A DNA stretch of 31,293 nucleotides from Lachnospiraceae bacterium UBA7160 (GTDB taxonomy: Bacteria; Bacillota; Clostridia; Lachnospirales; Lachnospiraceae), in the NCBI GenBank assembly GCA_002491565.1, contig DKWE01000070.1:5356-36648 (forward strand). The letters run 5' to 3'. The notes below the pieces were generated by a model. The model saw only the letters and a list, made by a program, of their open reading frames with translations, was not told where the DNA came from and did no database searches. Both the position numbers and the translations under genes were made by a program. This document shows, piece by piece, positions 23,932 through 31,293 of this stretch; the stretch's first letter is position 1, and the number at the start of each line of letters is the position of its first letter.

Positions 23932-25623
23932 ATGTTGAAAAAATTACCTGTTGGCATAGATGGTTTTGAGAAAATCAGGACGCAGGGTTTCTACTATGTA
24001 GACAAGACGATGTTTATATCCGAGCTTCTGGAAAACTGGGGTGAAGTAAACCTTTTTACCCGTCCGAGGAGATTTGGAAAGACGCTCATACTGGACACGC
24101 TGAAATCTTTTTTTGAGATTGGCTGTAACAAGGAGTTGTTTGATGGTTTGAAGATTGCACAGGAACAAGAACTGTGTGAACAATATATGGGACAATTTCC
24201 GGTTATTTTCATAACGCTGAAGGGTGCAGCAGGGCTGAACTATAAGCAGGCAGAGAATGCAATGCGCTATGTAATCGGATCAGAAGCCATGCGTTTTCAG
24301 TTCCTCCTTAAAAGTGATAAGCTTACGGCTGCAGATAAGCAGGCTTATCAAGAACTTATCAATATGTCCGCCGCGAGCGGTTTTTCGATGAGTGATACAA
24401 CATTGCAAACGAGTCTGAAAACCCTCTCGCAGCTGCTTGCGAAGCAATACGATAAAAAAGTCATTATTTTGATTGATGAGTATGATGTTCCTCTAGATAA
24501 GGCATTCCAGGGAGGATATTACGAAGAGATGATTTCTCTTATCAGAAATCTATTTGGAAATGCGTTAAAAACCAATCCGGCTCTCTATTTTGCCGTCATT
24601 ACAGGATGTTTGCACATCTCGAAAGAAAGTATCTTTACGGGCTTGAACAACCTGAATGTTATGACAATTACGGATGAATATTATAGTGACAGCTTTGGAT
24701 TTACAGATGATGAGGTAAAAGAACTGCTATCCTATTATGGTTGTGAAGAGGCTTCTGATACGATTCGGGATTGGTATGATGGATATCAATTCGGTGAAAG
24801 GTCCATTTATTGTCCGTGGGATGTGATTAAGTATACACAGGCTCTGCGTAAAAATAGAAAAGTCATACCGGAAAATTACTGGGCAAATAGCAGTGGCAAT
24901 GATTTGGTTCGGCGTTTCATTGATAAGGCGGATCAGACTACGCGGAATGAGATCGAGCAGTTGATTGCAGGAGAAGCAATTCAAAAGGTAATACGGCCGG
25001 AACTGACATACAGAGAATTGGACACCAGTATCGGTAATCTTTGGAGCGTCCTTTTGACTACAGGTTATTTAACAGCTGTGAAGCGGGTTTCCGCGAATGA
25101 ATATTATCTGGCAATTCCAAATGCCGAGATAAGAGACTTATTTGTTAACCAGGTGAAAGACTGGTTCAAGGATACCTCCAGAGCGGATTTGTCAAGGATA
25201 GAGAAATTCTGCGCGGCATTCCCAGACGGTGATGCCGCGCTGATTGGGGAGATGCTTCACGACTACCTGTGGGACTCTATCAGTGTGCGGGATACGGCAG
25301 TCAGGAAGAGCATGAAAGAGAACTTTTATCACGGCATGGTTTTAGGGCTTTTACAGAGCCGGGATGACTGGTTGACCAGATCGAACGCAGAGCTTGGAGA
25401 AGGGTACAGTGACATAGTAATCTATACACCGGATCAGGTAGGGATTGTTATTGAACTGAAGTATGCGGAGGATGGTAATCTGGAAGAGGCATGCGCAGAT
25501 GCACTTGAGCAGATAGAAGACCGAAAGTATGCGGCTGACCTGGAGCGCAGGAGAACGAAAAAAGTTCTGAAATATGGAATGGCGTTCTGTGAGAAAGAGT
25601 GTAAAGTGGTACTTGCTGAGTGA
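23932..25623 (+). CDS. AAA-ATPase-like / PD-(D/E)XK nuclease protein (DUF1703 type)
   Basis: The N-terminal half matches the AAA-ATPase-like family: LPVGIDGFEKI, YYVDKTMFI, the P-loop-like RPRRFGKT (residues 44-51) and a Walker B-like LIDEYD (180-185). The C-terminal part has a PD-(D/E)XK nuclease core: D494 in YSDIVIY and ELK (E508, K510). The 563 residues are typical. Biological role is unknown; such genes are multi-copy in gut anaerobes and behave as accessory genes. Its DNA is visibly more AT-rich than the cobalamin genes, suggesting acquisition. GAGGAG at 23915-23920 is 11 nt before ATG 23932; a TTG at 23926 is possible. It stands between a terminator and the DUF362 gene. Confidence 0.85.
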   Translation: MLKKLPVGIDGFEKIRTQGFYYVDKTMFISELLENWGEVNLFTRPRRFGKTLILDTLKSFFEIGCNKELFDGLKIAQEQELCEQYMGQFPVIFITLKGAAGLNYKQAENAMRYVIGSEAMRFQFLLKSDKLTAADKQAYQELINMSAASGFSMSDTTLQTSLKTLSQLLAKQYDKKVIILIDEYDVPLDKAFQGGYYEEMISLIRNLFGNALKTNPALYFAVITGCLHISKESIFTGLNNLNVMTITDEYYSDSFGFTDDEVKELLSYYGCEEASDTIRDWYDGYQFGERSIYCPWDVIKYTQALRKNRKVIPENYWANSSGNDLVRRFIDKADQTTRNEIEQLIAGEAIQKVIRPELTYRELDTSIGNLWSVLLTTGYLTAVKRVSANEYYLAIPNAEIRDLFVNQVKDWFKDTSRADLSRIEKFCAAFPDGDAALIGEMLHDYLWDSISVRDTAVRKSMKENFYHGMVLGLLQSRDDWLTRSNAELGEGYSDIVIYTPDQVGIVIELKYAEDGNLEEACADALEQIEDRKYAADLERRRTKKVLKYGMAFCEKECKVVLAE

Positions 25624-25719
25624 ATGATCGGCAGCTATACAAGGCATTCCTGGGCTTCCCTGCTTTTGGCTGAAGAAGTCATCGCTGATAGTGGAATTGA
25701 ATCGGAGAATGGGTGGAAT

Positions 25720-26868
25720 ATGGAAAAAAATCAGATTTTCAAAATATATGGCACGGATTATAAAACTATGACAAAGCGGCTGTTGGAGGAGGCGGAGTTG
25801 ATTTCTCTGCTGCCGTCCCGTGGATGCAGGATCGGGATCAAGCCGAATCTGGTAGCTCCGACCCCGGCTGAGCTCGGTGCGACAACGCACCCGGAGGTCG
25901 TGGCGGGGATTGTAGAGTATCTTCAGGAGCGCGGCTGCCGTAATCTCGTTATCATGGAGGGCTCCTGGGTTGGTGATTGCACAGAGGAGGCAATGGAACT
26001 ATGCGGCTACAACCGGCTGGCCGGGAAGTATCAGGCGGAGCTGCATGACGCGCAGAAGGATGCGTGGTTTGAGCGGGACTGTGCGGGGCTTTCGCTTCGG
26101 CTGTGCCGCTGTGTGCAGGATGTGGATTTCCTGATCAATGTCCCGGTTCTAAAGGGACATTGTCAGACGAAACTGACCTGTGCTTTAAAAAATATGAAAG
26201 GGCTGCTTCCGAATGCCGAGAAGCGCCGCTTTCACGCGATGGGACTGCACCGTCCCATCGCGCACCTTGCGGCCGGGCTGCGGCAGGATTTTATCGTGGT
26301 GGATCATATCTGCGGCGATCTCGATTTCGAGGATGGAGGAAACCCTGTTGTAAAAAACTGCATTATGGCAGCGCGTGATCCAGTGCTTGTCGATGCCTAT
26401 GCCTGCGGACTGCTGCACTATGAATTAGAAGAAGTGCCGTATATCGGCCTTGCATCCAGGCTCGGAGCAGGGTCCGCCAGCGTCGCGGATGCACAGATAC
26501 AGGTATTGGAGCCGGGGGATGGTACATGCCGCCGGAGGATCCTGCAGGGAGAGGAAATCTGGGATGAAGAGCTGCCCTATGCCAGCAAGGTAGTCGCGGT
26601 GTGCGATGTCGTCGAGGAGGTAGAGTCCTGCAGTGCCTGCTATGGCAGTCTGCTTCCGGCACTCGACCGCCTGCGCGAGGAGGGGCTGCTGGATGCGCTG
26701 CAGGAAAAAATCAGCATCGGTCAGGGCTATCGCGGGAAGAACGGGAGCCTCGGTGTGGGAAATTGCACCTCAAAGTTTGCGTACTGCATAAAGGGATGTC
26801 CTCCAACGGAGGAACAGATCTATGAGGGATTGCAGGCTTATCTGTCAAATGAGAATAGAAATGAATGA
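25720..26868 (+). CDS. DUF362 family protein, cysteine-containing
   Basis: The 382-residue protein matches the DUF362 family: IGIKPNLVAPTPAELGATTHPEVV, DFLINVPVLKGHCQTKLTCALKNMKG and VVDHICGDLDFEDGGNPV. C-terminal cysteines cluster in ESCSACYGSL and in NCTSKFAYCIKGCPP, the last resembling the GCPP of iron-sulfur oxidoreductases; metal or cluster binding is therefore possible. Function unknown. The frame is open back to an ATG at 25624, but those 32 codons do not look like DUF362 and the family start fits MEKNQIF at 25720. Its stop overlaps an ATG (ATGA at 26865). Confidence 0.8.
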   Translation: MEKNQIFKIYGTDYKTMTKRLLEEAELISLLPSRGCRIGIKPNLVAPTPAELGATTHPEVVAGIVEYLQERGCRNLVIMEGSWVGDCTEEAMELCGYNRLAGKYQAELHDAQKDAWFERDCAGLSLRLCRCVQDVDFLINVPVLKGHCQTKLTCALKNMKGLLPNAEKRRFHAMGLHRPIAHLAAGLRQDFIVVDHICGDLDFEDGGNPVVKNCIMAARDPVLVDAYACGLLHYELEEVPYIGLASRLGAGSASVADAQIQVLEPGDGTCRRRILQGEEIWDEELPYASKVVAVCDVVEEVESCSACYGSLLPALDRLREEGLLDALQEKISIGQGYRGKNGSLGVGNCTSKFAYCIKGCPPTEEQIYEGLQAYLSNENRNE

Positions 26869-26930
26869 ATCTCCAGGGAATCGAATGGCAGTTGGCATGG
26901 CGAAAGCAGTACCTCGCATATGCTGTATAG
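26865..26930 (+). other. 21-codon open frame overlapping DUF362 stop, in frame with the SpoIIM-like gene
   Basis: ATG at 26865 shares ATGA with the DUF362 stop and encodes MNLQGIEWQLAWRKQYLAYAV before a TAG at 26928. The same frame continues after eight codons into the TTG at 26955. It may be the original N-terminus of the downstream gene cut by an amber mutation, or a short coupling leader. Confidence 0.4.
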
Positions 26931-26954
26931 AAACAGGGACGCGAGGTTGTCAGT

Positions 26955-27521
26955 TTGCAAAATGGCAGAAGAGTACTTCAACTGTTCGGAGCAGTCTGTC
27001 TGGCGGGCCTGCTGGTTGGCATGTCTTTACCAGAGCTTTTTCATATGGGAACGGGTTCCTATGCAGGATTTTTCAGTCTCTATAGCTTTCAGAAATATGA
27101 ACGCACCGCTATAAAGCCATGGGAGCTGTTTCCATACATTGCTTCCGGGCGTCTGGAAGCGCTGATTCTTTTGCGCCTCGGCGCGTATTCAGCAGCCGGA
27201 CTGTGGCTGCATCTTTTGTATGGAGGATGGCTGTGCACATCAGCAGGGATGCTGCTTGCACTGTTTTGTCTGAGGGACGGGCGGGAGGGAATTCTGCTGT
27301 TTGGCTGCTGTCTGCTGCCGCAGTGGATCCTATATGGCGCAGCATGGAAGCGGGAGTTTCAGTTTTATCTGCGCAGGCAGTTCCCGGGGACGGCAGTTTT
27401 GATGGCTTCCGGCGGCAGATTGCGCGCGGATTTTGCACGGACAGCGCTGCTCTTGCTTGCAGGGTGCGCAGTGGAAGCCTTTCTTGGTCTGTGGACTCTG
27501 AAACTTTACCTGCAATTGTAG
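26955..27521 (+). CDS. SpoIIM-like polytopic membrane protein
   Basis: The 188-residue protein has about five hydrophobic segments: residues 8-25, 70-95, 96-106, 114-132 and 162-182. The opening LFGAVCLAGLLVGMSL and the ILLFGCCLLPQWILYGAAW segment resemble stage II sporulation protein M, part of the forespore engulfment complex. The match is by pattern only. Support comes from location: spoIIM and xerD are near neighbours in Bacillus, and xerD is the next plus-strand gene here. The start would be a TTG at 26955 with GAGG at 26943-26946, because an in-frame TAG lies at 26928. It may otherwise be an unrelated membrane protein. Confidence 0.5.
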   Translation: MQNGRRVLQLFGAVCLAGLLVGMSLPELFHMGTGSYAGFFSLYSFQKYERTAIKPWELFPYIASGRLEALILLRLGAYSAAGLWLHLLYGGWLCTSAGMLLALFCLRDGREGILLFGCCLLPQWILYGAAWKREFQFYLRRQFPGTAVLMASGGRLRADFARTALLLLAGCAVEAFLGLWTLKLYLQL

Positions 27522-27589
27522 GATGTAAACTATGAAGCAAAGTGTAAGCGGATGGTAAAATTATATGCCATAAACTATTGTTAGTTACC

Positions 27590-28069
27590 CTAACCTTGCT
27601 CCTGGAAAGCAATCTCCAGGATATCCTCGATTGCAATTTTGTGGCTGGTTATCCGCCTGTTTCCATCTGATTCATCGTCTGTAGGGCAGAGGATAACCGC
27701 TTTTTCATACAGATCAATTTTTTTCACTGCGCCTTGGAGAGTCACATATTCTCCACCTTCCTTTTGCATGTCCGGCTGGAAATAAGTGATGGAGACATAC
27801 GGGCGGGCTGTGCCGCGTCCTGCTTCGAGCTGTTCCTGTATCATCTGAAGCTTTTCGTCCAGCAGTTCCTTCATACTTTCCGACAGATCTATTCTCGTAT
27901 CGGTCAGCCTGGCGGCTTCGCAGATCTGATCCTCATAGCCAGTCAAGGCTGCAAAGGGAGAAAACTGTGCTGCACGATTCTGAAGGCTCATTGGCGGATG
28001 GACGCTGGATACATGGTGCGGAAGATGGATTATATCATCGTATTTGTGGCTGTTATTGCTTTGGTTCAT
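27590..28069 (-). CDS. YolD-like protein
   Basis: The 159-residue protein carries the YolD-like domain: MSLQNRAAQFSPFAALTGYED near residues 27-47, then a helix (about 55-85) and a beta-rich C-terminal half with GAVKKIDLYEKAVIL. YolD-like proteins are regularly encoded beside Y-family polymerases in Firmicutes and may serve as a UmuD-like accessory; that role is unproven. On the minus strand GGGAGGAATCGGTTC leads into the ATG at 28069. It lies 223 bp downstream of the polymerase gene and is probably transcribed with it. No convincing promoter is seen between them. Confidence 0.85.
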   Translation of the reverse strand: MNQSNNSHKYDDIIHLPHHVSSVHPPMSLQNRAAQFSPFAALTGYEDQICEAARLTDTRIDLSESMKELLDEKLQMIQEQLEAGRGTARPYVSITYFQPDMQKEGGEYVTLQGAVKKIDLYEKAVILCPTDDESDGNRRITSHKIAIEDILEIAFQEQG

Positions 28070-28292
28070 GAACCGATTCCTCCCAGACGACAGCTATAAA
28101 ACCTTATGCTCAATGCCGGTCGGTTCCTTTACGCTCTAGGCTGTACGTCTGCCTCTTTCCTATAATGTTTTGTGTCTGCTGGCTTCCTTCAGACCCTTAA
28201 CAACAAAATCTGGTGCAAAATAGCAAAATTCTGGAACTGCTGTCCTGATTTATCCAGGTTAAGTTCTGTATCTGTCCGCCTGCGGCTCTATC

Positions 28293-29846
28293 TTAGGCTT
28301 TATGCCCGCCTACCTGACGGTTCCTTTCTATCGTGGTGGCGCCCTCCTGCAGGTTCATGCCTTTGAGAACTGCGTTTTTCCCGAATCGCTTTTTGATGTC
28401 CAGCATCGCCTGCTGGAGTCTTTTTTCCTGTGCCAGGGCTTCTTTTTCCTTCCGGCGTTCTTCCTCAAGCCGGGCATAATCGGTAAACAGGTCCATCTGT
28501 TCATACCCGTCTCTTTCCGGCACGCAGTCCTCCCGGATCACATGATTGGCAGTGATGCTGACTCGCCGCACCAGGAGCGACGGATTCACAATCTGCTCAT
28601 AGAGCTCCGTTGTCTTACGCAGGATCAGGCTGGTGCTTGAGCTGTATTTGCCAAGGGGAATGCTGCCATGTGCGTGCTTGGGAACCTTTCTCCCGTAATG
28701 ATCGGTCGTCACCGGACCCCGGTACTCCTTCCCGCGGCCTCCGGTCAGGCTCTCTTTGTCATAGCCAATCGTCAGTACGATCTGGTCGGTGACAAGTCCC
28801 TTGTCAACCAGGTCGAGGACCAGGAGGTCGGCCATTTCCCGGACGATCAGCCGCGCCTTTTCGAAGGTATATGGACAGTGCAGTACCTGTCCGGAGCCAA
28901 GGCTGCTGTCTTCCGGACGGTAGGACTTGATGAGCGCAAGCGTAGTTGGTTCCCATCCCCAGGCATGGTCGATGAGCAGCTCCGCATTGACGCCGAAGAG
29001 CCTATATAAGAGCTCCTCATTGTAATAATCATTGGGTCCGCCAAGGGAACATCTTGCGATATCTCCCATGGTGTCAAGACCGATGGCATGCAGCTTTTTG
29101 GCATAGCCGTGGCCGACACGCCAGAAATCTGTGAGCGGGGTATGGGACCACAGAAGCCTGCGGTACGTGTATTCATCCAGCTCTGCGATCCGCACGCCAG
29201 ACTCGTCCGGCTCGACATGCTTTGCCACGATATCCATGGCCACCTTGCACAGATAGAGATTGGTGCCGATGCCGCAGGTGGCAGTGATACCTGTGGCGGA
29301 AAGTACCTCCCGAACCATGACGGCTGCCAGCTCCCGTGCGGTCATCTGATAGAGGGAGAGGTAGTCCGTCACGTCCAGGAAGACCTCATCGATCGAATAG
29401 ACATGGATGTCTTCAGGGGCAAGATACTTCAGATAAATGTGGTAGATCCGTGTGCTGTAATCCATATAAAGCTGCATCCGGGGCGTGGCGGTGAGGAAAG
29501 AGATCTCCAGGGAGGGATCGTCTGCAAGGGCCGCGGCGTCAGAGCACGCCTTGCCTGAGGGCTGTATTCCCTGACGGGCTGCCAGAACGCGGCGTTCCCG
29601 ATTGGCCTCCTGTACTTTCTGTATGACCTCAAAGAGCCGTGCGCGTCCGGGGATGCCGTATGCTTTCAGGGAGGGGGATACGGCCAGACAAATGGTCTTC
29701 TCTGTGCGGGAGGAATCAGCGACCACAAGATTAGTCGTCAGCGGATCCAGATGACGCTCCGCGCACTCTACACTGGCATAAAATGACTTCAGATCTATAG
29801 CAAGATAGGTGCGCACGTTCGGGGTATCCATAGTAAAATCCGGCAT
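28293..29846 (-). CDS. Y-family DNA polymerase (UmuC/UvrX type)
   Basis: This is an error-prone translesion polymerase. Catalytic carboxylates are visible: D18 in LAIDLKSFYASVE and D153-E154 in YSIDEVFLDVT. The thumb region with GIGTNLYLCKVAMDI and the little-finger domain follow; QMDLF at residues 450-454 is a beta-clamp-binding motif. The C-terminal tail (about 460-517) is charged and helical. The 517 residues exceed typical DinB (about 350-400) and fit the Gram-positive UmuC/UvrX (YqjW) group. GAGAGGAAG lies about 9 nt before the ATG at 29846. Transcription is predicted from a sigma-A promoter with a LexA box, so it should be SOS-induced. Its partner yolD is downstream. Confidence 0.95.
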   Translation of the reverse strand: MPDFTMDTPNVRTYLAIDLKSFYASVECAERHLDPLTTNLVVADSSRTEKTICLAVSPSLKAYGIPGRARLFEVIQKVQEANRERRVLAARQGIQPSGKACSDAAALADDPSLEISFLTATPRMQLYMDYSTRIYHIYLKYLAPEDIHVYSIDEVFLDVTDYLSLYQMTARELAAVMVREVLSATGITATCGIGTNLYLCKVAMDIVAKHVEPDESGVRIAELDEYTYRRLLWSHTPLTDFWRVGHGYAKKLHAIGLDTMGDIARCSLGGPNDYYNEELLYRLFGVNAELLIDHAWGWEPTTLALIKSYRPEDSSLGSGQVLHCPYTFEKARLIVREMADLLVLDLVDKGLVTDQIVLTIGYDKESLTGGRGKEYRGPVTTDHYGRKVPKHAHGSIPLGKYSSSTSLILRKTTELYEQIVNPSLLVRRVSITANHVIREDCVPERDGYEQMDLFTDYARLEEERRKEKEALAQEKRLQQAMLDIKKRFGKNAVLKGMNLQEGATTIERNRQVGGHKA

Positions 29847-29940
29847 TCAGAATTCTTCCTCTCTGCAAAATACTCTGTGAAATCTTCCGGGACAAACGAA
29901 TCAGTACGAATCCGTGTGGCTGGAAATGAAACGGGCAAAA

Positions 29941-29954
29941 CAAACAAATGTTCG
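29941..29954 (-). promoter_or_regulatory. LexA (SOS) box
   Basis: Read on the minus strand the site is CGAACATTTGTTTG, 13 of 14 positions fitting CGAACnnnnGTTCG of Gram-positive LexA. It lies just downstream of the predicted transcription start, roughly +9 to +22, where a bound repressor would block the polymerase gene. Confidence 0.82.
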
Positions 29955-29969
29955 AATGCTTGTAAGGTG

Positions 29970-29998
29970 AGTATAGGACGAAGAAGACGAAATGTCAA
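29970..29998 (-). promoter_or_regulatory. Sigma-A promoter of the polymerase gene
   Basis: On the minus strand, TTGACA (29998-29993, 6/6) is followed after exactly 17 bp by TATACT (29975-29970, 5/6). The start would be near 29963, giving a leader of about 115 nt to the ATG at 29846. Confidence 0.85.
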
Positions 29999-30060
29999 GA
30001 GGGAAAAAGTGGAATGTGAAAGCGGGATTACAATGCCCGCGGTTTTGTCTAAAGTTTTCA

Positions 30061-30089
30061 TTGATTTTGTTTTGCAAAATGAGTATAAT
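30061..30089 (+). promoter_or_regulatory. Sigma-A promoter of xerD
   Basis: TTGATT (30061-30066, 4/6) and TATAAT (30084-30089, 6/6) are separated by 17 bp. A TTTTGCAAAA palindrome sits in the spacer. Transcription would begin near 30096, leaving a leader of about 135 nt. Confidence 0.75.
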
Positions 30090-30230
30090 GTAATTCATCG
30101 AAAGAAGAGCAGTATCTTTCAAAGGATGGAAAATTCCAATTCATGAAGATATTATTTACATAACGCACTTTGTTACATTACGGGGCGTGACGAAAACAAA
30201 ATACGGGTAGAGAAGGACGAGGGGAAGGGT

Positions 30231-31109
30231 ATGAGCTTTGAACTGCCTCTTTTTATTGACTATTTAAAAGCTACGAGGAATGCCTCGGAGAGTACGGTGA
30301 GTTCCTATCAGCGGGATTTGAAAAAGCTCCAGAAATATCTGGAGGAGCGTGGGATTGACGATGTTGAGAATGTGACGGCAACAAACTTAAATTCTTATTT
30401 ATTATATCTGGAAAAGCAGGGGCTGTCTACCGCAACAGTATCGCGGAATGTGGCTTCGATGAAAGCCTTTTTTCATTATGCCTGCCGCAGCCGGTCTCTG
30501 GCGGATGACCCGACAGAGGCAGTGAAGGCGCCTCATATTGAGAAGCGGGCGCCGGAGATCCTGAGTCTGGAGGAGACCGTTCGGCTGCTGGATGCGCCCT
30601 GCGGGAATGCACCGAAGCAGCTGCGGGACAAGGCGATGCTGGAGCTTATGTATGCCACGGGGATGCGAGTGACAGAACTGATTTCTGTGAAGTGTTCCGA
30701 TTTGAATCTGATTCTGAATTATGTGATCTGTAAGGATGAAGACAGAGAACGCGTGATTCCGTTTGGAGATAATGCAAGAGCAGCACTCGACCGCTATCTG
30801 CAGGATGGGCGCGAGGCGCTGCTCAAGGGAGAGAAGAGTGAGTATCTTTTTGTCAACTGTTCGGGAACAGGGATGAGCCGTCAGGGGTTCTGGAAGCTGA
30901 TCAAGCAGTATGCGCAGAGCGCCGGGATCACAGCGGATATCACGCCGCACACGCTGCGCCACTCCTTTGCCGCACACCTCGTGCAGAATGGTGCGGACCT
31001 CAAGAGTGTGCAGCAGATGCTCGGGCATGCGGATATTGCGACCACCCAGCGCTACCTCGACCTGAGCCTTGACCGTGTCCGCAGCATCTACCGCAAAGCG
31101 CGGGCATAA
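30231..31109 (+). CDS. xerD: Tyrosine recombinase XerD-like
   Basis: This 292-residue site-specific recombinase probably resolves chromosome dimers with XerC at dif. The N-terminal SAM-like core-binding domain (about 1-85) includes FIDYLKATRNASESTVSSY. The catalytic domain has R146 in ATGMRVTEL, K168 in the ICKDEDRE hairpin, H240 and R243 in HTLRHSFAAHL, H266 in MLGHADI and the nucleophile Y275 in TTQRYLDL. After Y275 the sequence differs from the usual YTHV, but all catalytic residues are present. AGGGGAAGGG precedes the ATG. It has its own promoter and a strong terminator. An integrase of a mobile element is less likely given the length and the SpoIIM-like neighbour. Confidence 0.92.
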   Translation: MSFELPLFIDYLKATRNASESTVSSYQRDLKKLQKYLEERGIDDVENVTATNLNSYLLYLEKQGLSTATVSRNVASMKAFFHYACRSRSLADDPTEAVKAPHIEKRAPEILSLEETVRLLDAPCGNAPKQLRDKAMLELMYATGMRVTELISVKCSDLNLILNYVICKDEDRERVIPFGDNARAALDRYLQDGREALLKGEKSEYLFVNCSGTGMSRQGFWKLIKQYAQSAGITADITPHTLRHSFAAHLVQNGADLKSVQQMLGHADIATTQRYLDLSLDRVRSIYRKARA

Positions 31110-31209
31110 GGAGGCTTCTGGAAATACGCGAGCGGAGCAGCGTTTTTCTGAGGTAAACGGATCAAAGGGATACAATTGAAAAAAGGACTATGAACAATGG
31201 TTCTGAATA

Positions 31210-31252
31210 AAAAAGGGATTCCATTCACTAATGTGATTTGGGATCCCTTTTT
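31210..31252 (+). terminator. Rho-independent terminator after xerD
   Basis: AAAAAGGGAT (31210-31219) pairs with ATCCCTTTTT (31243-31252). An inner TCAC-TAAT-GTGA stem (31225-31236) extends the hairpin. The A-run and T-run make it potentially bidirectional. Confidence 0.88.
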
Positions 31253-31270
31253 GTAAGCTTTAAAGATCTT

Positions 31271-31292
31271 ACCCCGTTGCTTGCAGCGGGGT
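31271..31292. other. GC-rich hairpin at right edge
   Basis: ACCCCGTTG (31271-31279) and CAGCGGGGT (31284-31292) form a 9-bp stem with one G-T pair and a 4-nt loop. It may be a second terminator, perhaps for a gene beyond the window, or a unit of an intergenic repeat. The window ends one base later. Confidence 0.5.
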
Positions 31293-31293
31293 C

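Larger units (their letters stand above)
29847..30230. other. Divergent intergenic region umuC-type polymerase / xerD
   Basis: This 384-bp gap contains a minus-strand promoter and LexA box for the polymerase and a plus-strand promoter for xerD. Between them, GCGGG (30022-30026) and CCCGC (30036-30040) form a small hairpin with a 9-nt loop. The xerD leader (about 135 nt) has no gene that I recognise. Confidence 0.7.

Noticed and set aside
29888..29912. Second LexA-like site (CGAATCAGTACGAA)
   Set aside because: The half-sites are direct rather than inverted, so it does not form a LexA operator.

Overview
The window reads as a chromosomal segment of a strictly anaerobic, fairly GC-rich Firmicute, most likely a Lachnospiraceae-type Clostridium. 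The basis is the oxygen-independent (cbi-type) cobalamin pathway, strong AGGAGG-like ribosome sites, sigma-A-type promoters, a Gram-positive LexA box, a SpoIIM-like gene near xerD, and a DUF1703-type ATPase/nuclease of the kind common in gut anaerobes. This assignment is inference; there is no rRNA or tRNA here.

Region 1 (1-23213) is one long, almost entirely plus-strand tetrapyrrole and cobalamin cluster. It begins inside a HemC-CobA-HemD fusion cut by the left edge, followed by hemB and hemL. These supply aminolevulinate, porphobilinogen, uroporphyrinogen III and precorrin-2. Then come cobU, cobS, a second divergent CobU-like gene, a short precorrin-2 dehydrogenase, cbiB, cobD, cobQ/cbiP, cbiC, a CobC-CbiD fusion, cbiL, cbiF, cbiG, cbiH, a CobK-CbiE-CbiT fusion with its own promoter, cbiA and cobT. 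Together they cover ring contraction, methylation, amidation, the aminopropanol side chain and the lower nucleotide loop. Not seen here: hemA, a cobaltochelatase (cbiK/cbiX), a cobalt transporter, a corrinoid adenosyltransferase, an L-threonine kinase (pduX) and any cobalamin riboswitch.

Region 2 (23273-26868) has a membrane-anchored FKBP-like protein, a terminator, an AT-richer AAA-ATPase/PD-(D/E)XK gene that looks like an insertion, and a cysteine-containing DUF362 protein.

Region 3 (26865-31293) has a SpoIIM-like membrane protein and xerD, a pairing also found in Bacillus. Between them lies an oppositely oriented yolD-umuC (Y-family polymerase) module with a textbook SOS promoter: TTGACA, 17 bp, TATACT, then a 13/14 LexA box. 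A strong terminator closes xerD.

The least expected signal is a set of degenerate in-frame tandem repeats, mostly of 36 bp (12 codons). They sit in linkers or non-catalytic insertions of at least three cobalamin proteins (the second CobU-like protein, CobC-CbiD and CobK-CbiE-CbiT), with smaller insertions in CobD and CbiA. Other points worth checking are the gene fusions, an in-frame amber codon just upstream of the SpoIIM-like gene, and a duplicated Shine-Dalgarno segment before cobS.
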